Source: Rhodopila globiformis
Lineage (GTDB): Bacteria > Pseudomonadota > Alphaproteobacteria > Acetobacterales > Acetobacteraceae
NCBI RefSeq assembly: GCF_002937115.1
Contig: NZ_NHRY01000258.1
Span: 1 to 57,964 of the forward strand
DNA: 57,964 bases
Direction of reading: 5' to 3'
The position numbers and the translations under genes were made by a program. Of this stretch, positions 32,231-41,021 are shown piece after piece. The notes under the pieces were generated by a model, which was not told where the DNA came from, did not search any database, and saw nothing but the letters and a program-made list of their open reading frames with translations. Position 1 is the stretch's first letter. Each line of letters begins with the position of its first letter.

Positions 32231-32300
32231 GCGGGCGGAAATCGGCTGATTTCCACCCGCCCCCGATACAAAGGCCGTTGGCGTCTCGGCGGAGACGCCA
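32231..32300 (-). promoter_or_regulatory. two hairpins between rplL and rpoB, probable attenuator/processing site
   Basis: TGGCGTCTC (32279-32287) pairs with GAGACGCCA (32292-32300). GCGGGCGGAAATC (32231-32243) pairs with GATTTCCACCCGC (32248-32260) with one mismatch. In many bacteria the rplL-rpoB gap holds an attenuator and an RNase III site that lower polymerase expression relative to L7/L12. These hairpins are in the right place. Confidence 0.6.
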
Positions 32301-32328
32301 GGCCGAAGCAAAGCTAGTGAGGGAAGCG

Positions 32329-32709
32329 TTACTTCACCTCCACGGTCGCGCCTGCCTCTTCCAGCATCTTCTTGATCTTCGCCACCTCGTCCTTGCCCAC
32401 GCCTTCCTTCACGGTCTTCGGCGCGGCCTCGACCAGATCCTTGGCTTCCTTCAGGCCAAGGCCGGTGATGGTGCGGATTTCCTTGATGACGTTGATCTTC
32501 TTGTCACCCGACTTTGCCAGGATGACAGTGAATTCCGTCTGCTCTTCAGCCGGCGCGGCTGCCGCGGCACCCGCAACCGGGGCGGCCGCAACTGCCACCG
32601 GCGCGGCAGCGGACACGCCCCACTTCTCCTCGAGCATCTTCGAGAGCTCGGCAGCCTCGAGGACGGTCAGGGCTGACAGTTCGTCAACCAGCTTCTGTAG
32701 ATCGGCCAT
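32329..32709 (-). CDS. rplL: 50S ribosomal protein L7/L12
   Basis: A 126-residue stalk protein that recruits translation factors to the ribosome. The N-terminal dimerisation helices ([20 protein letters not shown]) are followed by an Ala/Pro-rich hinge near residues 37-53 and the C-terminal factor-binding domain, with the conserved [20 protein letters not shown] and [14 protein letters not shown]. Length and motifs are fully typical. It is 120 bases downstream of rplJ on the same strand. Confidence 0.97.
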   Translation of the reverse strand: MADLQKLVDELSALTVLEAAELSKMLEEKWGVSAAAPVAVAAAPVAGAAAAAPAEEQTEFTVILAKSGDKKINVIKEIRTITGLGLKEAKDLVEAAPKTVKEGVGKDEVAKIKKMLEEAGATVEVK

Positions 32710-32829
32710 ATCGTGTGTTCCTTATCTAGACTTTGGTTGGTTCCATGCAAGCGGCATCAGCCGGCTTGCACCCAGATGCGTGCGTTGGCTGCCATGTGAT
32801 CACGAATTTGTGATAACATGGCTTGCGTG

Positions 32830-33360
32830 TTACGCGGCTTCAGCCTCGGCTTCATCCTTCCTGGCATAGGCCCCGAAGACCCGAGCGAGTTGTCCAGCCG
32901 GTGCCTGCAGCACGCCGGCGATCCGGGTGGCGGGGGTGGAAATCATCCCCACCAGCCTGGCGCGCAGCTGATCCAGGCTCGGCAGTTCGGCGAGCGCCTT
33001 GATCCCATCCGCATTCAGCGCCTGGGTTCCGAGCGCGCCACCGACAATGACGAACTTCTCATTGGTCTTGGCGAACTCGACAGCGGTCTTCGCCACGGCC
33101 ACCGGGTCAACCGACCACGCCAGCGCGGTCGGTCCCTTCAGCAATGGCTTGATGCTGTCGAACTGGGTCCCATCCAGAGCGAGGTTGGTCAGCCGGTTCT
33201 TCGCGACTTTGTAGGTCGACCCCGAGGCCCGCATCTTGCGGCGCAGATCCGTCACCTCGGCAACCGTCAGGCCCGCGTTGCGGGTGACGACGACCATCGA
33301 GGTAGCGGACAGTGCCTGATTGAGCCCGGCGACGAACTCGCGCTTCTCCGTACGGTCCAC
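32830..33360 (-). CDS. rplJ: 50S ribosomal protein L10
   Basis: A 176-residue L10, the stalk base that carries the L7/L12 dimers. It begins [14 protein letters not shown] at a GTG codon preceded by GGAGA, and the length matches the family; the same frame is open 53 codons upstream but this stretch is the leader, not protein. [20 protein letters not shown] and [20 protein letters not shown] are family motifs, and the C-terminal helix that binds L7/L12 ([20 protein letters not shown]) is present. L10 usually represses its own operon by binding the long leader upstream. Confidence 0.96.
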   Translation of the reverse strand: MDRTEKREFVAGLNQALSATSMVVVTRNAGLTVAEVTDLRRKMRASGSTYKVAKNRLTNLALDGTQFDSIKPLLKGPTALAWSVDPVAVAKTAVEFAKTNEKFVIVGGALGTQALNADGIKALAELPSLDQLRARLVGMISTPATRIAGVLQAPAGQLARVFGAYARKDEAEAEAA

Positions 33361-33640
33361 GTTTCGTCTCCGTTCGACCCGCCATTCCGCACACGGCGGC
33401 ATGGAGGGCCAGGTTGCCCTTGGACGAGGTCCCCGGGACAAGCCCTGGGATTCGTCCGGTTCGCCTGTCCTGGAACCACCAAAGACCCGCAGGGGACAGG
33501 CCCCTGGGCTATCTGGCACCCCATCTCCCGCGCGCGGACGATCGGTCCATTAAACCTCCACCCTGGCAAGCCGGGGCGGCGGTACGAGCGGTCTTGGACA
33601 GGTTCGGAAAGGTTAAGCCCCCGGCATTGATCCAGGGGCG
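33361..33640 (-). promoter_or_regulatory. probable L10 leader (rplJL autoregulatory region)
   Basis: About 280 bases before rplJ have no gene but contain several strong complementary stretches, such as CCAGGGGCCTGTCCCCTG and CCCAGGGCTTGTCCCGGG read on the minus strand. A structured leader that binds L10(L7/L12)4 is expected at this position. I did not fold it or identify the kink-turn, so the assignment rests on position. Confidence 0.45.
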
Positions 33641-33655
33641 GGCACCTTTCCTGCG

Positions 33656-33680
33656 CGCCGGCCTTCGTTGAAGACCGGCG
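33656..33680 (-). promoter_or_regulatory. hairpin between rplA and the rplJ leader
   Basis: CGCCGGCCTTC (33656-33666) pairs with GAAGACCGGCG (33670-33680) around a three-base loop, with one G-T type mismatch. It lies nine bases past the rplA stop and has no T-run, so it may be a processing or pausing site rather than a full terminator. Confidence 0.5.
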
Positions 33681-33688
33681 TATCCGGT

Positions 33689-34381
33689 TCAGACGCCGAG
33701 CGAACTCACGTCGACCCGGACGCCGGGCCCCATGGTCGAGCTGATCGACACCTTCTGTACATAAGTCCCCTTGGCGCCGGTGGGCTTCGCCTTCTGCACC
33801 GCGTCGGCCAGGGCGCGGGCGTTCTCCAGCAGCTTGTCCTCCTCGAAGGAGACCTTGCCGATGCCGGCGTGGATGATGCCCGCCTTCTCGGCGCGGAACT
33901 CCACCTGGCCGGCCTTGGCCGCGGAGACCGCGCCCTTGACGTCCATCGTCACCGTGCCGAGGCGCGGGTTGGGCATCAGGCCGCGCGGGCCAAGCACCTT
34001 ACCCAGCCGCCCAACCACGCCCATCATGTCCGGGGTGGCGATGCAGCGGTCGAAGTTGATCTCGCCGGCCTGCACCTTCTCGGCCAGGTCCTCGGCGCCC
34101 ACCACGTCGGCGCCGGCGGCCTGCGCTTCGTCGGCCTTGGCGGCGCGCGCGAACACGGCGACGCGCACGGTCTTGCCGGTGCCGTTCGGCAGGCTGGTCA
34201 GGCCGCGCACCATCTGGTCGGCGTGGCGCGGGTCGATGCCGAGGTTCATCGACATCTCGACCGTCTCGTCGAACTTCGTCTTCGAAACCGACTTGATCAG
34301 CTTGATGGCGTCGGCGAGTGTGTACGACTTGCTCTTGTCAACCGCGGCGCGGGCAGCGTTCAGGCGCTTGTTCTTGGCCAT
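33689..34381 (-). CDS. rplA: 50S ribosomal protein L1
   Basis: A 230-residue L1, the mobile stalk protein near the ribosomal E site and a translational repressor of its own operon. Domain I begins [20 protein letters not shown]. The RNA-binding signatures VDVSSLGV at the end and the [15 protein letters not shown] stretch are typical, and length is normal. It follows rplK by four bases on the same strand. Confidence 0.97.
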   Translation of the reverse strand: MAKNKRLNAARAAVDKSKSYTLADAIKLIKSVSKTKFDETVEMSMNLGIDPRHADQMVRGLTSLPNGTGKTVRVAVFARAAKADEAQAAGADVVGAEDLAEKVQAGEINFDRCIATPDMMGVVGRLGKVLGPRGLMPNPRLGTVTMDVKGAVSAAKAGQVEFRAEKAGIIHAGIGKVSFEEDKLLENARALADAVQKAKPTGAKGTYVQKVSISSTMGPGVRVDVSSLGV

Positions 34382-34385
34382 GGGA

Positions 34386-34820
34386 TCAGCCCTCCACCAC
34401 AGTCAGGCCCATCGAGCGCGCCGAACCGGTCAGCATGCGGACCGCGGCGTCGACGTCGTTGGCGTTCATGTCCTTCATCTTGATCTCGGCGATCTCGCGC
34501 AACTGCGAGGTCGTGATCCGGCCCACCGCGGCGCCCTTGCCGACATTGGTGCTGCCCTTGGTGATCCCGGCCGCCTTCTTCAGGAAGTAGGTGTTCGGCG
34601 GGGTCTTGGTGATGAAGGTGAAGGTGCGGTCCGCATAGGCAGTGATCACCACCGGGATCGGCATGCCCGGTTCCATGTTCTGGGTGAAGGCGTTGAATTC
34701 CTTTACGAAAGCCATGATGTTCAGGCCGCGCTGGCCGAGCGCCGGGCCGACCGGCGGCGACGGATTGGCCTTGCCGGCCGGAATTTGCAGCTTGATGTAG
34801 CCGACGATTTTCTTTGCCAT
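34386..34820 (-). CDS. rplK: 50S ribosomal protein L11
   Basis: A 144-residue L11 of the GTPase-associated centre. It begins [20 protein letters not shown]; the Pro-rich [15 protein letters not shown] segment is the N-terminal signature (thiostrepton region), and the RNA-binding C-terminal domain ends [14 protein letters not shown]. The frame is open far upstream, but the ATG at 34820 with AGGGAT before it is the family start. It is the first gene of the six-gene minus-strand block. nusG and secE, which normally precede it, are not adjacent. Confidence 0.97.
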   Translation of the reverse strand: MAKKIVGYIKLQIPAGKANPSPPVGPALGQRGLNIMAFVKEFNAFTQNMEPGMPIPVVITAYADRTFTFITKTPPNTYFLKKAAGITKGSTNVGKGAAVGRITTSQLREIAEIKMKDMNANDVDAAVRMLTGSARSMGLTVVEG

Positions 34821-34829
34821 GCTATCCCT

Positions 34830-34849
34830 GGTCCTTGTTCCAAGGGACC
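34830..34849 (-). promoter_or_regulatory. hairpin just upstream of rplK
   Basis: GGTCCTTG pairs with CAAGGGACC around TTC, ending about 10 bases before the rplK start codon. It is where L1 binds the rplK leader in other bacteria; an L1 site is possible but unproven. Confidence 0.35.
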
Positions 34850-34915
34850 GCGGTGCTCGCGACGCCAGCCGTCCGCGCGGACGGCGGAAATCTCCCGCGT
34901 TCCAAAAGAGGCGCG

Positions 34916-34944
34916 CATATAGGGGCCGGCGTTCACCCTGTCCA
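34916..34944 (-). promoter_or_regulatory. sigma-70-type promoter for rplK
   Basis: On the minus strand TGGACA (-35, five of six) is followed after exactly 17 bases by TATATG (-10, four of six). The start would lie about 90 bases before rplK. It explains why the block can be expressed without an upstream nusG. Confidence 0.55.
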
Positions 34945-35212
34945 GCGGAATCTTTGGTTGCCGGCGGCACGACGTCTGCATAACGAGCAGGCGGGATTGG
35001 CGCCATCGAGGCAACGGATGGTTGCAGGCTGCCAGCTCCGGCTGCCACATCCGGGTCAGCCGTTTCGCTGTTGATTTGTCTGCTTCAGTGGGCGCATAGT
35101 GTTTGGCAGCGGAATAATCGCGGTCCATGCATTTTGTGCAGTGCAGGATTGACGAATGTTGCCGACTCGCCAGTATGGCCGGGGGGTTGGGCCGTCATCG
35201 GAATTACATTGC
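34945..35212. other. intergenic region between rplK promoter and the next gene
   Basis: No gene, tRNA or repeat was recognised. The upstream region of the plus-strand membrane protein must lie here. Confidence 0.4.
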
Positions 35213-35668
35213 ATGACCACTTTACCGAGCCGTATTTTTCTGGGTTGTGTCGCCGGCGCGATCGCCGTCCTGGTGTTCCACCAGACCACCTTGCAGATCT
35301 TCTTCTGGCTAGGGCTGGCGCCGCAGGCGGCCTTCCGGGTTGCCCATGTGCCGCCTTTCCATGCGCCGATGATTCTCAGCATCACATTCTGGGGCGCCGT
35401 GTACGGCGGCCTGTTCGGCTGGGCGACGGCACGGCTGAAAGGGCCGTTGTGGCTTTACGGGTTTGTCGCGGGCTTCTGCATGCTGGTGCTGACCTGTTTC
35501 GTGATCAAGCCGCTCTCGGGACTGCCCATCGCCTTTGGCTGGCACAAGCTGGCGATGCTGCGGGCATTTGCCGCCAGTGAGATGTGGGGCGTCGGCGTCG
35601 GCCTGATCCTGCCCCTCCTGCTGCCACGCCGGCTGAGCGGCTGGCCGCAACATCGCCTTGCAGGCTGA
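35213..35668 (+). CDS. small multi-pass membrane protein, hypothetical
   Basis: A 151-residue protein with four or so hydrophobic segments: an N-terminal FLGCVAGAIAVLVF, then segments near residues 55-75, 85-105 and 125-140. It begins MTTLPSRIFL; the frame is open 19 codons further but that part looks non-coding. The TFWGAVYGGLFGWATARL region is Gly-rich. I know no function. It is followed after 68 bases by a secreted lipase-like protein on the same strand. Confidence 0.7.
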   Translation: MTTLPSRIFLGCVAGAIAVLVFHQTTLQIFFWLGLAPQAAFRVAHVPPFHAPMILSITFWGAVYGGLFGWATARLKGPLWLYGFVAGFCMLVLTCFVIKPLSGLPIAFGWHKLAMLRAFAASEMWGVGVGLILPLLLPRRLSGWPQHRLAG

Positions 35669-35736
35669 CGCCGAAAGAGAGTGTATTCCGCGCCGCGCGG
35701 CCGATGGCCGTGGCGAGCAAAGGAAACACAGACTCC

Positions 35737-36528
35737 ATGTCGATCCGGCTTCCGGTCCTGTTGCGAGCGGCCACCGTCTGGCTGCTGATCCTGTCGTTGC
35801 AGACTCCCGCCCCGGCCCACGTCCGCACCATCCTGGCGGCGACACCCATTGGCCGGATGGACCTGCCGTGGTGGCGGGCGCGGCATGAGGCCAAGCTGCG
35901 TGAGATCGCCCGGGCCAAGCCCGAGCTGATTTTCCTGGGCGACTCCATCACCGAGAACTGGGAGAAGTCCGGTCCGCCCGCGTGGCGGGACTTCGCCAGG
36001 ACCTGGAAGCGCTTCTACGGCGACCGCAACGCCGTCAACCTGGGCTTTATTGGCGATACCACCGCCAGCCTGCTCTGGCGCATCCGCAACGGTGAGGTTG
36101 CCCACATCTCCCCGAAGGTCGCCGTGGTGCTGATCGGCGCCAACAACCTTGGCAAGGTGCACTGGTCGGCCGAGGATACGGTCGCGGGCATCGACGCCAT
36201 CATCGACGAACTGCATAAGCGCCTGCCGGCGACGAAGATCCTGCTGCTGGCGATGCTACCGTCGGAACGCTCGGCCTGGATCACCAGGACCACGGCGGAG
36301 GTCAACCACATGCTGGCGGCGAAGTACCAGGAGTCGCCGTCGGTGACCTACCTCGATCTGTCGGCGCTGTTCCTGCGCGACGGCGTGGTGAACCGTGATC
36401 TGTACTACGATCCGAAGCTGACGCCCCCGGACCCGCCGTTGCATCCGACCGCCCAGGGCATGACAATGCTGGCCAAGGCGATGGAACCAGTGCTGGCCAC
36501 GATGCTGAACGACCGGCCGCATACGTAG
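35737..36528 (+). CDS. secreted SGNH/GDSL-family hydrolase
   Basis: A 263-residue esterase/lipase-fold protein resembling the platelet-activating-factor acetylhydrolase subunit type. A signal peptide (LLRAATVWLLILSLQ, then TPAPAHV) directs it to the periplasm or outside. All four SGNH blocks are visible: the nucleophile Ser in FLGDSITENW, Gly in NLGFIGDTT, Asn in VLIGANN, and Asp/His in DPPLHPTAQG. The substrate may be an acylated sugar or lipid. The start at 35737 is chosen for the signal peptide; the binding site AAAGGA is rather distant and an ATG at 35704 is possible. Confidence 0.88.
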   Translation: MSIRLPVLLRAATVWLLILSLQTPAPAHVRTILAATPIGRMDLPWWRARHEAKLREIARAKPELIFLGDSITENWEKSGPPAWRDFARTWKRFYGDRNAVNLGFIGDTTASLLWRIRNGEVAHISPKVAVVLIGANNLGKVHWSAEDTVAGIDAIIDELHKRLPATKILLLAMLPSERSAWITRTTAEVNHMLAAKYQESPSVTYLDLSALFLRDGVVNRDLYYDPKLTPPDPPLHPTAQGMTMLAKAMEPVLATMLNDRPHT

Positions 36529-36579
36529 GGGCGGCCAGGAAATTACCGCATCATTGGGTGTGGGGCACCGGTCTCTCCG

Positions 36580-36667
36580 CGTCATGGTCCGCGAAGGCGG
36601 ACCGCCCACGCCTTGCGGTGCTGATCGCGGCAAAGGCGTGGATGGCGGGCCCGCGCCCACCATGACG
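36580..36667. repeat. palindromic repeat, family 2 copy 2
   Basis: Left hairpin GGTCCGCGAAGGCGGACC, central CCACGCCTT...AAAGGCGTGG pairing around GCGGTGCTGATCGCGGC, right hairpin GGCGGGCCCGCGCCC, bounded by CGTCATG and CATGACG. It separates the SGNH gene from the DUF1330 gene. Confidence 0.7.
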
Positions 36668-36750
36668 TTAAGGGGCCGGTGCCGCGGTTATTCGCGGACG
36701 GACCCATGGATGTGTGGGCCGCCGCAGAACGCAGAGGGGGAAACCACAGC

Positions 36751-37056
36751 ATGCCAAAAGGGTATTGGATCGCGCGGGTCGATGTCTCCGATCCGGTGGG
36801 CTACCAGGAGTACGTCGCCGCCAACGCGACTGCCTTCCGCAAGTACGATGCCCGCTTCGTCGTCCGTGGCGGCCGGTCCGAGGCGCCCGAGGGCACGCCC
36901 CGGTCGCGCAACGTCGTCCTGGAGTTCAAGGACTACGACACGGCGCTGGCCTGCTACCGCTCTCCGGAATACGCCGCGGCGCGGACCTTGCGGGAAGGGC
37001 GGTCGGTGGCGGACCTGCTGATCATCGAGGGGTATGACGGACCGCAGCCGGGTTAG
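36751..37056 (+). CDS. DUF1330 domain protein
   Basis: A 101-residue protein of the DUF1330 family, an alpha-beta barrel fold related to ABM-type proteins. The opening PKGYWIARVDVSDPVGYQEY is the family signature, and RNVVLEFKDYDTALACY and SPEYAAARTLRE complete it. The family has no established function. The start at 36751 is preceded by GAGGGGG at some distance; 24 upstream codons are open but do not look coding. It lies just after a palindromic repeat and stands alone. Confidence 0.9.
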   Translation: MPKGYWIARVDVSDPVGYQEYVAANATAFRKYDARFVVRGGRSEAPEGTPRSRNVVLEFKDYDTALACYRSPEYAAARTLREGRSVADLLIIEGYDGPQPG

Positions 37057-37279
37057 GCGCCGGCCTCTTCACGAACCGTTCAGAACACGCGGTGCCGTGT
37101 CGTCGCCCGGCCGGCCGCGGGACCTGGCGCCGCGTGCTCGCAGCCGGAAAAAGCACCGGCGGAACAGGATGATGATCGCCGCCCACCTGGCCGGCGGGAC
37201 GCCATGCGCCGCGCCGAAGATGCGGTTTGTCACTGTATGACCTTACGGCTATGGTCGGATTTCAACCAGGGGCTGCCAG

Positions 37280-37837
37280 ATGGGGTCGGTTACACGGGTC
37301 GCCGTCACGGTGACGTTCTTAAGAATGGACCGGGCGCCGAAGGACCCTGCACCGTCGCTTCCGCCTGGCGTGCAGGTCGTGCGCGTGGAAACGCCGACCG
37401 TCGGGTTTTACCGCTACCTGTATAATACCGTTGGAAACGACTACCTGTGGTGGCTGCGGCGCACCACCTCGGACGAGGATCTGGCGTACCTGCTGCGGCA
37501 TCGCGCGGTGACGATCTTCGTGCTGTACGCCAAGGGCGAACCGGCTGGGTTCTTCGAGCTGGATGCCCGCACCTGGACCGACATCAACCTGAGCTACTTT
37601 GGCCTGATGCCGCATGCGATCGGCACCGGCATCGGCCATGCGTTCCTGCGCCGCGCGGTCGACGAGGTGTGGCAGGCCGGGGCGAAGGGGATGACGGTGA
37701 ATACCTGCACGGCCGATCATCCGCGGGCTTTGCCGACCTATTTGCGGGCGGGATTTCATGTGATCCGGCGGGCGAAGGAACTGTGGAACATCCCGGATAG
37801 CCTGAATATGCCGATCCCGCCAGCGCTGCGGGTATGA
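37280..37837 (+). CDS. GNAT-family N-acetyltransferase
   Basis: A 185-residue acetyltransferase of the GCN5-related fold. The acetyl-CoA pyrophosphate loop is AIGTGIGHAFLRRAVDEVW, close to the R/Q-x-x-G-x-G/A consensus, and the following NTCTADHPRALPTYLRAGF is the usual strand-5/helix-4 segment. A substrate cannot be inferred. The ATG at 37280 has AGGGG seven bases upstream; an ATG 15 codons later is possible. Confidence 0.87.
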   Translation: MGSVTRVAVTVTFLRMDRAPKDPAPSLPPGVQVVRVETPTVGFYRYLYNTVGNDYLWWLRRTTSDEDLAYLLRHRAVTIFVLYAKGEPAGFFELDARTWTDINLSYFGLMPHAIGTGIGHAFLRRAVDEVWQAGAKGMTVNTCTADHPRALPTYLRAGFHVIRRAKELWNIPDSLNMPIPPALRV

Positions 37838-37949
37838 TCGTGCGCCGGGTGACAGCGACGTAGCGAGCCGGGTTCATTGCGGATCACGCAGAAGCACGCA
37901 TGATGATTGCGCTGGTGTCATGGCCGGGCGTGTCCGCATAGGCGCTAAC
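37838..37949. other. flank of a repeat cluster
   Basis: No gene. It contains TGTCATGGCCGGGCGTGTCC (37916-37935), the left half of a family-3 palindrome whose right half (CGCCCGGCCATGACG) reappears at 38479-38493. Confidence 0.5.
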
Positions 37950-38347
37950 CTACAGCAGACCGCGGGTTGGTTGAGACACGGCGACGGCGCACCTCACTCG
38001 TCATGGCCCGGCTTGTCCCTACGGGATGCACACATCTCGGAAACGGTCCGCCGCTGCGTTTCCCTTTCGTCATGGCCCGGCTTGTCCGGGCCACCTATTC
38101 CAGCACGTGTGCCGCGACAGGTGGCCCGGACGAGCCGGGCCATGACGATGGGGGAACGCTCTTGGCGCCCAGGCAAGCACTTGATTTTACGGTCATTTCC
38201 GACTCGTTTCCAGGATGTGTGCATTGCGTAGGGCTCGTCCGGGCCACCTATTCCAGCACGTGTGCCGCGACAGGTGGCCCGGACAAGCCGGGCCATGACG
38301 ATGAAGACAGGCCGTCTGCGTCCCAACTAACCTGCGGTCTGCTGTAG
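37950..38347. repeat. nested palindromic repeat element, family 1 copy C (expanded)
   Basis: The ends CTACAGCAGACCGCGGGTT and AACCTGCGGTCTGCTGTAG match copy B in reverse orientation, but the interior is 398 bp. It holds two family-1 cores (38069-38146 and about 38234-38300) and a further inverted pair, 38017-38044 with 38206-38233 (GGATGCACACATC and GATGTGTGCAT). It is thus a palindrome inside a palindrome inside a palindrome. Confidence 0.8.
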
Positions 38348-38376
38348 TGCGGCATGAGGCACAGTCGTTCCCACCA

Positions 38377-38465
38377 CGTCATGGTGGGCGGGGGCCCACC
38401 ATCCACGCCTTTTGCTGCGATCAGCACCGTAAGGCGTGGATGGCGGCCCTGCGGCCGCCATGACG
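38377..38465. repeat. palindromic repeat, family 2 copy 3
   Basis: Hairpin GGTGGGCGGGGGCCCACC, central CCACGCCTT with AAGGCGTGG around TTGCTGCGATCAGCACCGT, hairpin GGCGGCCCTGCGGCCGCC, bounded by CGTCATG and CATGACG. The central part is the reverse complement of that in copy 2. Confidence 0.7.
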
Positions 38466-38553
38466 AGGGGGCGGGGTACCGCGCCCGGCCATGACGATAG
38501 AGAGACGGCCTTGCTTCGCCAGTCCGCTTATCCCGAGCGGCAATACCTCGCCC

Positions 38554-40347
38554 TCAGTGGTTGTTCCGGCTCTCCCCCCGCGTCTCGATGACATTCAGGA
38601 ACAGCGTCGCCGGCTCCAGGCAGGCGCCGCTGCCCAGTTGCCCGACCATCGACCGGTAGATCTCCTCCCACGGCGTCATGCTGTTCAGCTTCGGCGCCTG
38701 CCATGCCGCTTTCCGCGCCTCCAGCTCGCCTTCCGGCAGCAGCACGTCGACGCTGCGGCGATTGAGATCGATCCTGATCCGGTCCCCGGTCTTCAGGATC
38801 GCCAGGCCGCCGCCGACCGCCGCCTCCGGCGAAACGTTCAGGATCGACGGTGAGCCTGACGTCCCCGACTGCCGCCCGTCCCCCATTGTCGGCAAGGCGC
38901 TGATCCCGCGCTTCAGCAGCGCTGCCGGCGGCTGCATGTTCACCACCTCGGCACTGCCGGGATAGCCGACGGGGCCGCAGTTGCGGATGATCAGCACCGA
39001 CTGCTCCTCGACGCCCAGGCCGGGATCCTCGATACGGTGGTGGTAGTCCTCGGGCCCGTCGAACACGATCGCCTTGCCTTCGAACACGTTCGGCCGCTCC
39101 GGGTTGGACAGGAACCGCTCCCGGAATTCCTTGTCGATGACGCTGGTCTTCATCACCGCGCTGTCGAACAGGTTGCCCGACATCACCACGTAGCCGGCCG
39201 CCGGCATCAGCGGCGCGTCATAGGCGCGGATCACCTCGCGATCGCCGTCCGGCACCTCCGCCAGGTTCTCCGCCAGCGTGCGGCCGGTGACCGTCATGAC
39301 GTCACCGTGCAGCTTGCCGGCGGCCAGCAGTTCCTTCATCACCGCGGGCACGCCGCCTGCGCGATGGAACTTCTCGCCCAGGAACCGGCCGGCGGGCTGC
39401 AGGTCGACCAGCAGCGGGATCTCCGGCCCCAGGCGCTGCCAGTCGTCCAGCGTATGCTCCACCCCCATGTGCCGGGCGGTGGCGATCATGTGGATCGGGC
39501 AGTTCGACGAGGCGCCCAATGCCGCCGCCGCGACGACTGCGTTCTCGAACGCCTGCTTCGTCATGATATCGGACGGGCGCAGGTTCTCGTGCACCATGCC
39601 GACGATGCGCTTGCCGGTCTCGTACGCCATCCAGCCTCGCTCCCGGTACGGCGCCGGGATGGCGGCGCAACCGGGCAGCGACATGCCCAATGCCTCGGCC
39701 AGCGCGTTCATCGACGTCGCCGTGCCCATGGTGTTGCAGTGCCCGGCCGACGGCGCCGACGACGACACCATCTTCATGAACTGCTCGTAGTCGATCTTGC
39801 CCTCGGCGTAGAGCTTGCGTCCCTCCCAGACAATGGTGCCGGAGCCGGACAGGCGGCCCTGCCACCAGCCGTCCAGCATCGGACCGCCCGACAGCACGAT
39901 GGCGGGGATGTTCACCGTCGCCGCGCCCATCAGGCAGGCCGGCGTTGTCTTGTCGCAGCCGGTGGTCAGCACCACGCCATCCAGCGGATAGCCGTGCAGC
40001 ACCTCCACCAGCCCCAGGTACGCCAGGTTGCGGTCCAGTGCCGCGGTCGGCCGCTTGCCGGTTTCCTGGATCGGGTGCATCGGGAATTCCAGCGGCACGC
40101 CGCCGGCGTCACGGATGCCGTCGCGGATGCGGCTGGCGAGTTCCAGGTGATGCCGGTTGCACGGCGACAGGTCCGACCCGGTCTGCGCGATGCCGATGAT
40201 CGGCTTGCCGCCGCGCAGTTCCTCGGGCGTGATGCCGTAGTTCATATAGCGCTCGAGATACAGCGCGGTCATCGCCGGATCGGTCGGATCATCGAACCAC
40301 CGGCGGGATCTGAGGCGCTTGTCGCCGCTGCCGTTGTGACTGGCCAT
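38554..40347 (-). CDS. IlvD/Edd-family dehydratase, probable sugar-acid (pentonate/hexonate) dehydratase
   Basis: A 597-residue iron-sulfur dehydratase of the IlvD/Edd family. Cluster-binding cysteines lie in [14 protein letters not shown] and [10 protein letters not shown], and there is a further Cys in the [14 protein letters not shown] region. [20 protein letters not shown] is the C-terminal signature. The extended C-terminal tail ([13 protein letters not shown]) and the [20 protein letters not shown] opening resemble L-arabonate or D-xylonate dehydratases more than dihydroxy-acid dehydratase, so a role in oxidative pentose or aldonate breakdown is inferred. This would fit the presence of a membrane aldose dehydrogenase elsewhere in the window. 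The ATG at 40347 has a perfect AGGAGGA nearby; 41 open codons upstream are rejected. No transporter or aldolase genes flank it. Confidence 0.85.
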   Translation of the reverse strand: MASHNGSGDKRLRSRRWFDDPTDPAMTALYLERYMNYGITPEELRGGKPIIGIAQTGSDLSPCNRHHLELASRIRDGIRDAGGVPLEFPMHPIQETGKRPTAALDRNLAYLGLVEVLHGYPLDGVVLTTGCDKTTPACLMGAATVNIPAIVLSGGPMLDGWWQGRLSGSGTIVWEGRKLYAEGKIDYEQFMKMVSSSAPSAGHCNTMGTATSMNALAEALGMSLPGCAAIPAPYRERGWMAYETGKRIVGMVHENLRPSDIMTKQAFENAVVAAAALGASSNCPIHMIATARHMGVEHTLDDWQRLGPEIPLLVDLQPAGRFLGEKFHRAGGVPAVMKELLAAGKLHGDVMTVTGRTLAENLAEVPDGDREVIRAYDAPLMPAAGYVVMSGNLFDSAVMKTSVIDKEFRERFLSNPERPNVFEGKAIVFDGPEDYHHRIEDPGLGVEEQSVLIIRNCGPVGYPGSAEVVNMQPPAALLKRGISALPTMGDGRQSGTSGSPSILNVSPEAAVGGGLAILKTGDRIRIDLNRRSVDVLLPEGELEARKAAWQAPKLNSMTPWEEIYRSMVGQLGSGACLEPATLFLNVIETRGESRNNH

Positions 40348-40531
40348 GGTTGCTTCCTCCTGATGGCGCGAACACTGTGCGGGTGGCCGGGCCGGGTCAA
40401 GCGGCCCATCCGGGCGTTGCCGATTGGCGGTGGAACATGCCAGGGGAACATGACCGAGTCGTAACCGCAAATGGCTTGCCGCCTGCCTAATTTCCGGGCA
40501 TCACCAACAGGATGATGGGCGCCTACGCCGC

Positions 40532-41014
40532 ATGAACCCTCTCGCCTGGCTGATCAGCCTTGTCCTGCCCGCCTGCGGCTTTCCTGCGGCGGAAGGGTTG
40601 CCCACGCCACCGGTGATGGACGTCGCGCACATCGTCCGTCCCGCTACGCCGAACACCGCCCTGGCGGCACCTGCCGGGTTCACCCCGGCGCCCGACATCG
40701 TGACCCCGGTCTATCACGTGCCAGCCGATCGGCTGTTCGCTTTGGTGCGGGAAGTGGCGGCGGACCAGCCCAGGACCTACCAGGCCGCGCTGTATCCCGA
40801 GCAGCGCCAGGCGCACTACGTTGCCCGCAGCGCGGTGTTCAATTTTCCCGATCTTGTCATGGTCCAGGTCCGCGCCGACTCCCCCGGCTCCAGCGACCTG
40901 ATACTCTATTCCCGTAGTGTCTATGGCCGAGGCGACCTTGGCGTGAACCGCAAGCGCGCTGAAACCTGGCTCGACGCCCTGGACAAGAAACTCCCCCCTT
41001 CCAGCGAGAGATAA
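40532..41014 (+). CDS. DUF1499 lipoprotein
   Basis: A 160-residue protein with a lipoprotein signal peptide: the hydrophobic stretch LAWLISLVLPACG ends in a lipobox (LPAC), with the lipidated Cys at 15. The rest is a DUF1499 domain (PADRLFALVREVAADQPRTY and YSRSVYGRGDLGVNRKRAE are the typical blocks). The function of DUF1499 is unknown. It is the first of four plus-strand genes separated by 7, 4 and 26 bases, so it is probably co-transcribed with the peptide transporter and the peptidase. Confidence 0.85.
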   Translation: MNPLAWLISLVLPACGFPAAEGLPTPPVMDVAHIVRPATPNTALAAPAGFTPAPDIVTPVYHVPADRLFALVREVAADQPRTYQAALYPEQRQAHYVARSAVFNFPDLVMVQVRADSPGSSDLILYSRSVYGRGDLGVNRKRAETWLDALDKKLPPSSER

Positions 41015-41021
41015 CCCGTTT

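Noticed and set aside
37034-37240. Small Arg-rich open frame after the DUF1330 gene
   Set aside because: It overlaps the end of DUF1330, has no ribosome site and an Arg/Pro-rich composition typical of non-coding frames.
37950-38347. Repeats that might be a CRISPR array
   Set aside because: The repeats are few, long, palindromic and irregularly spaced, with no equal-length spacers and no cas genes.
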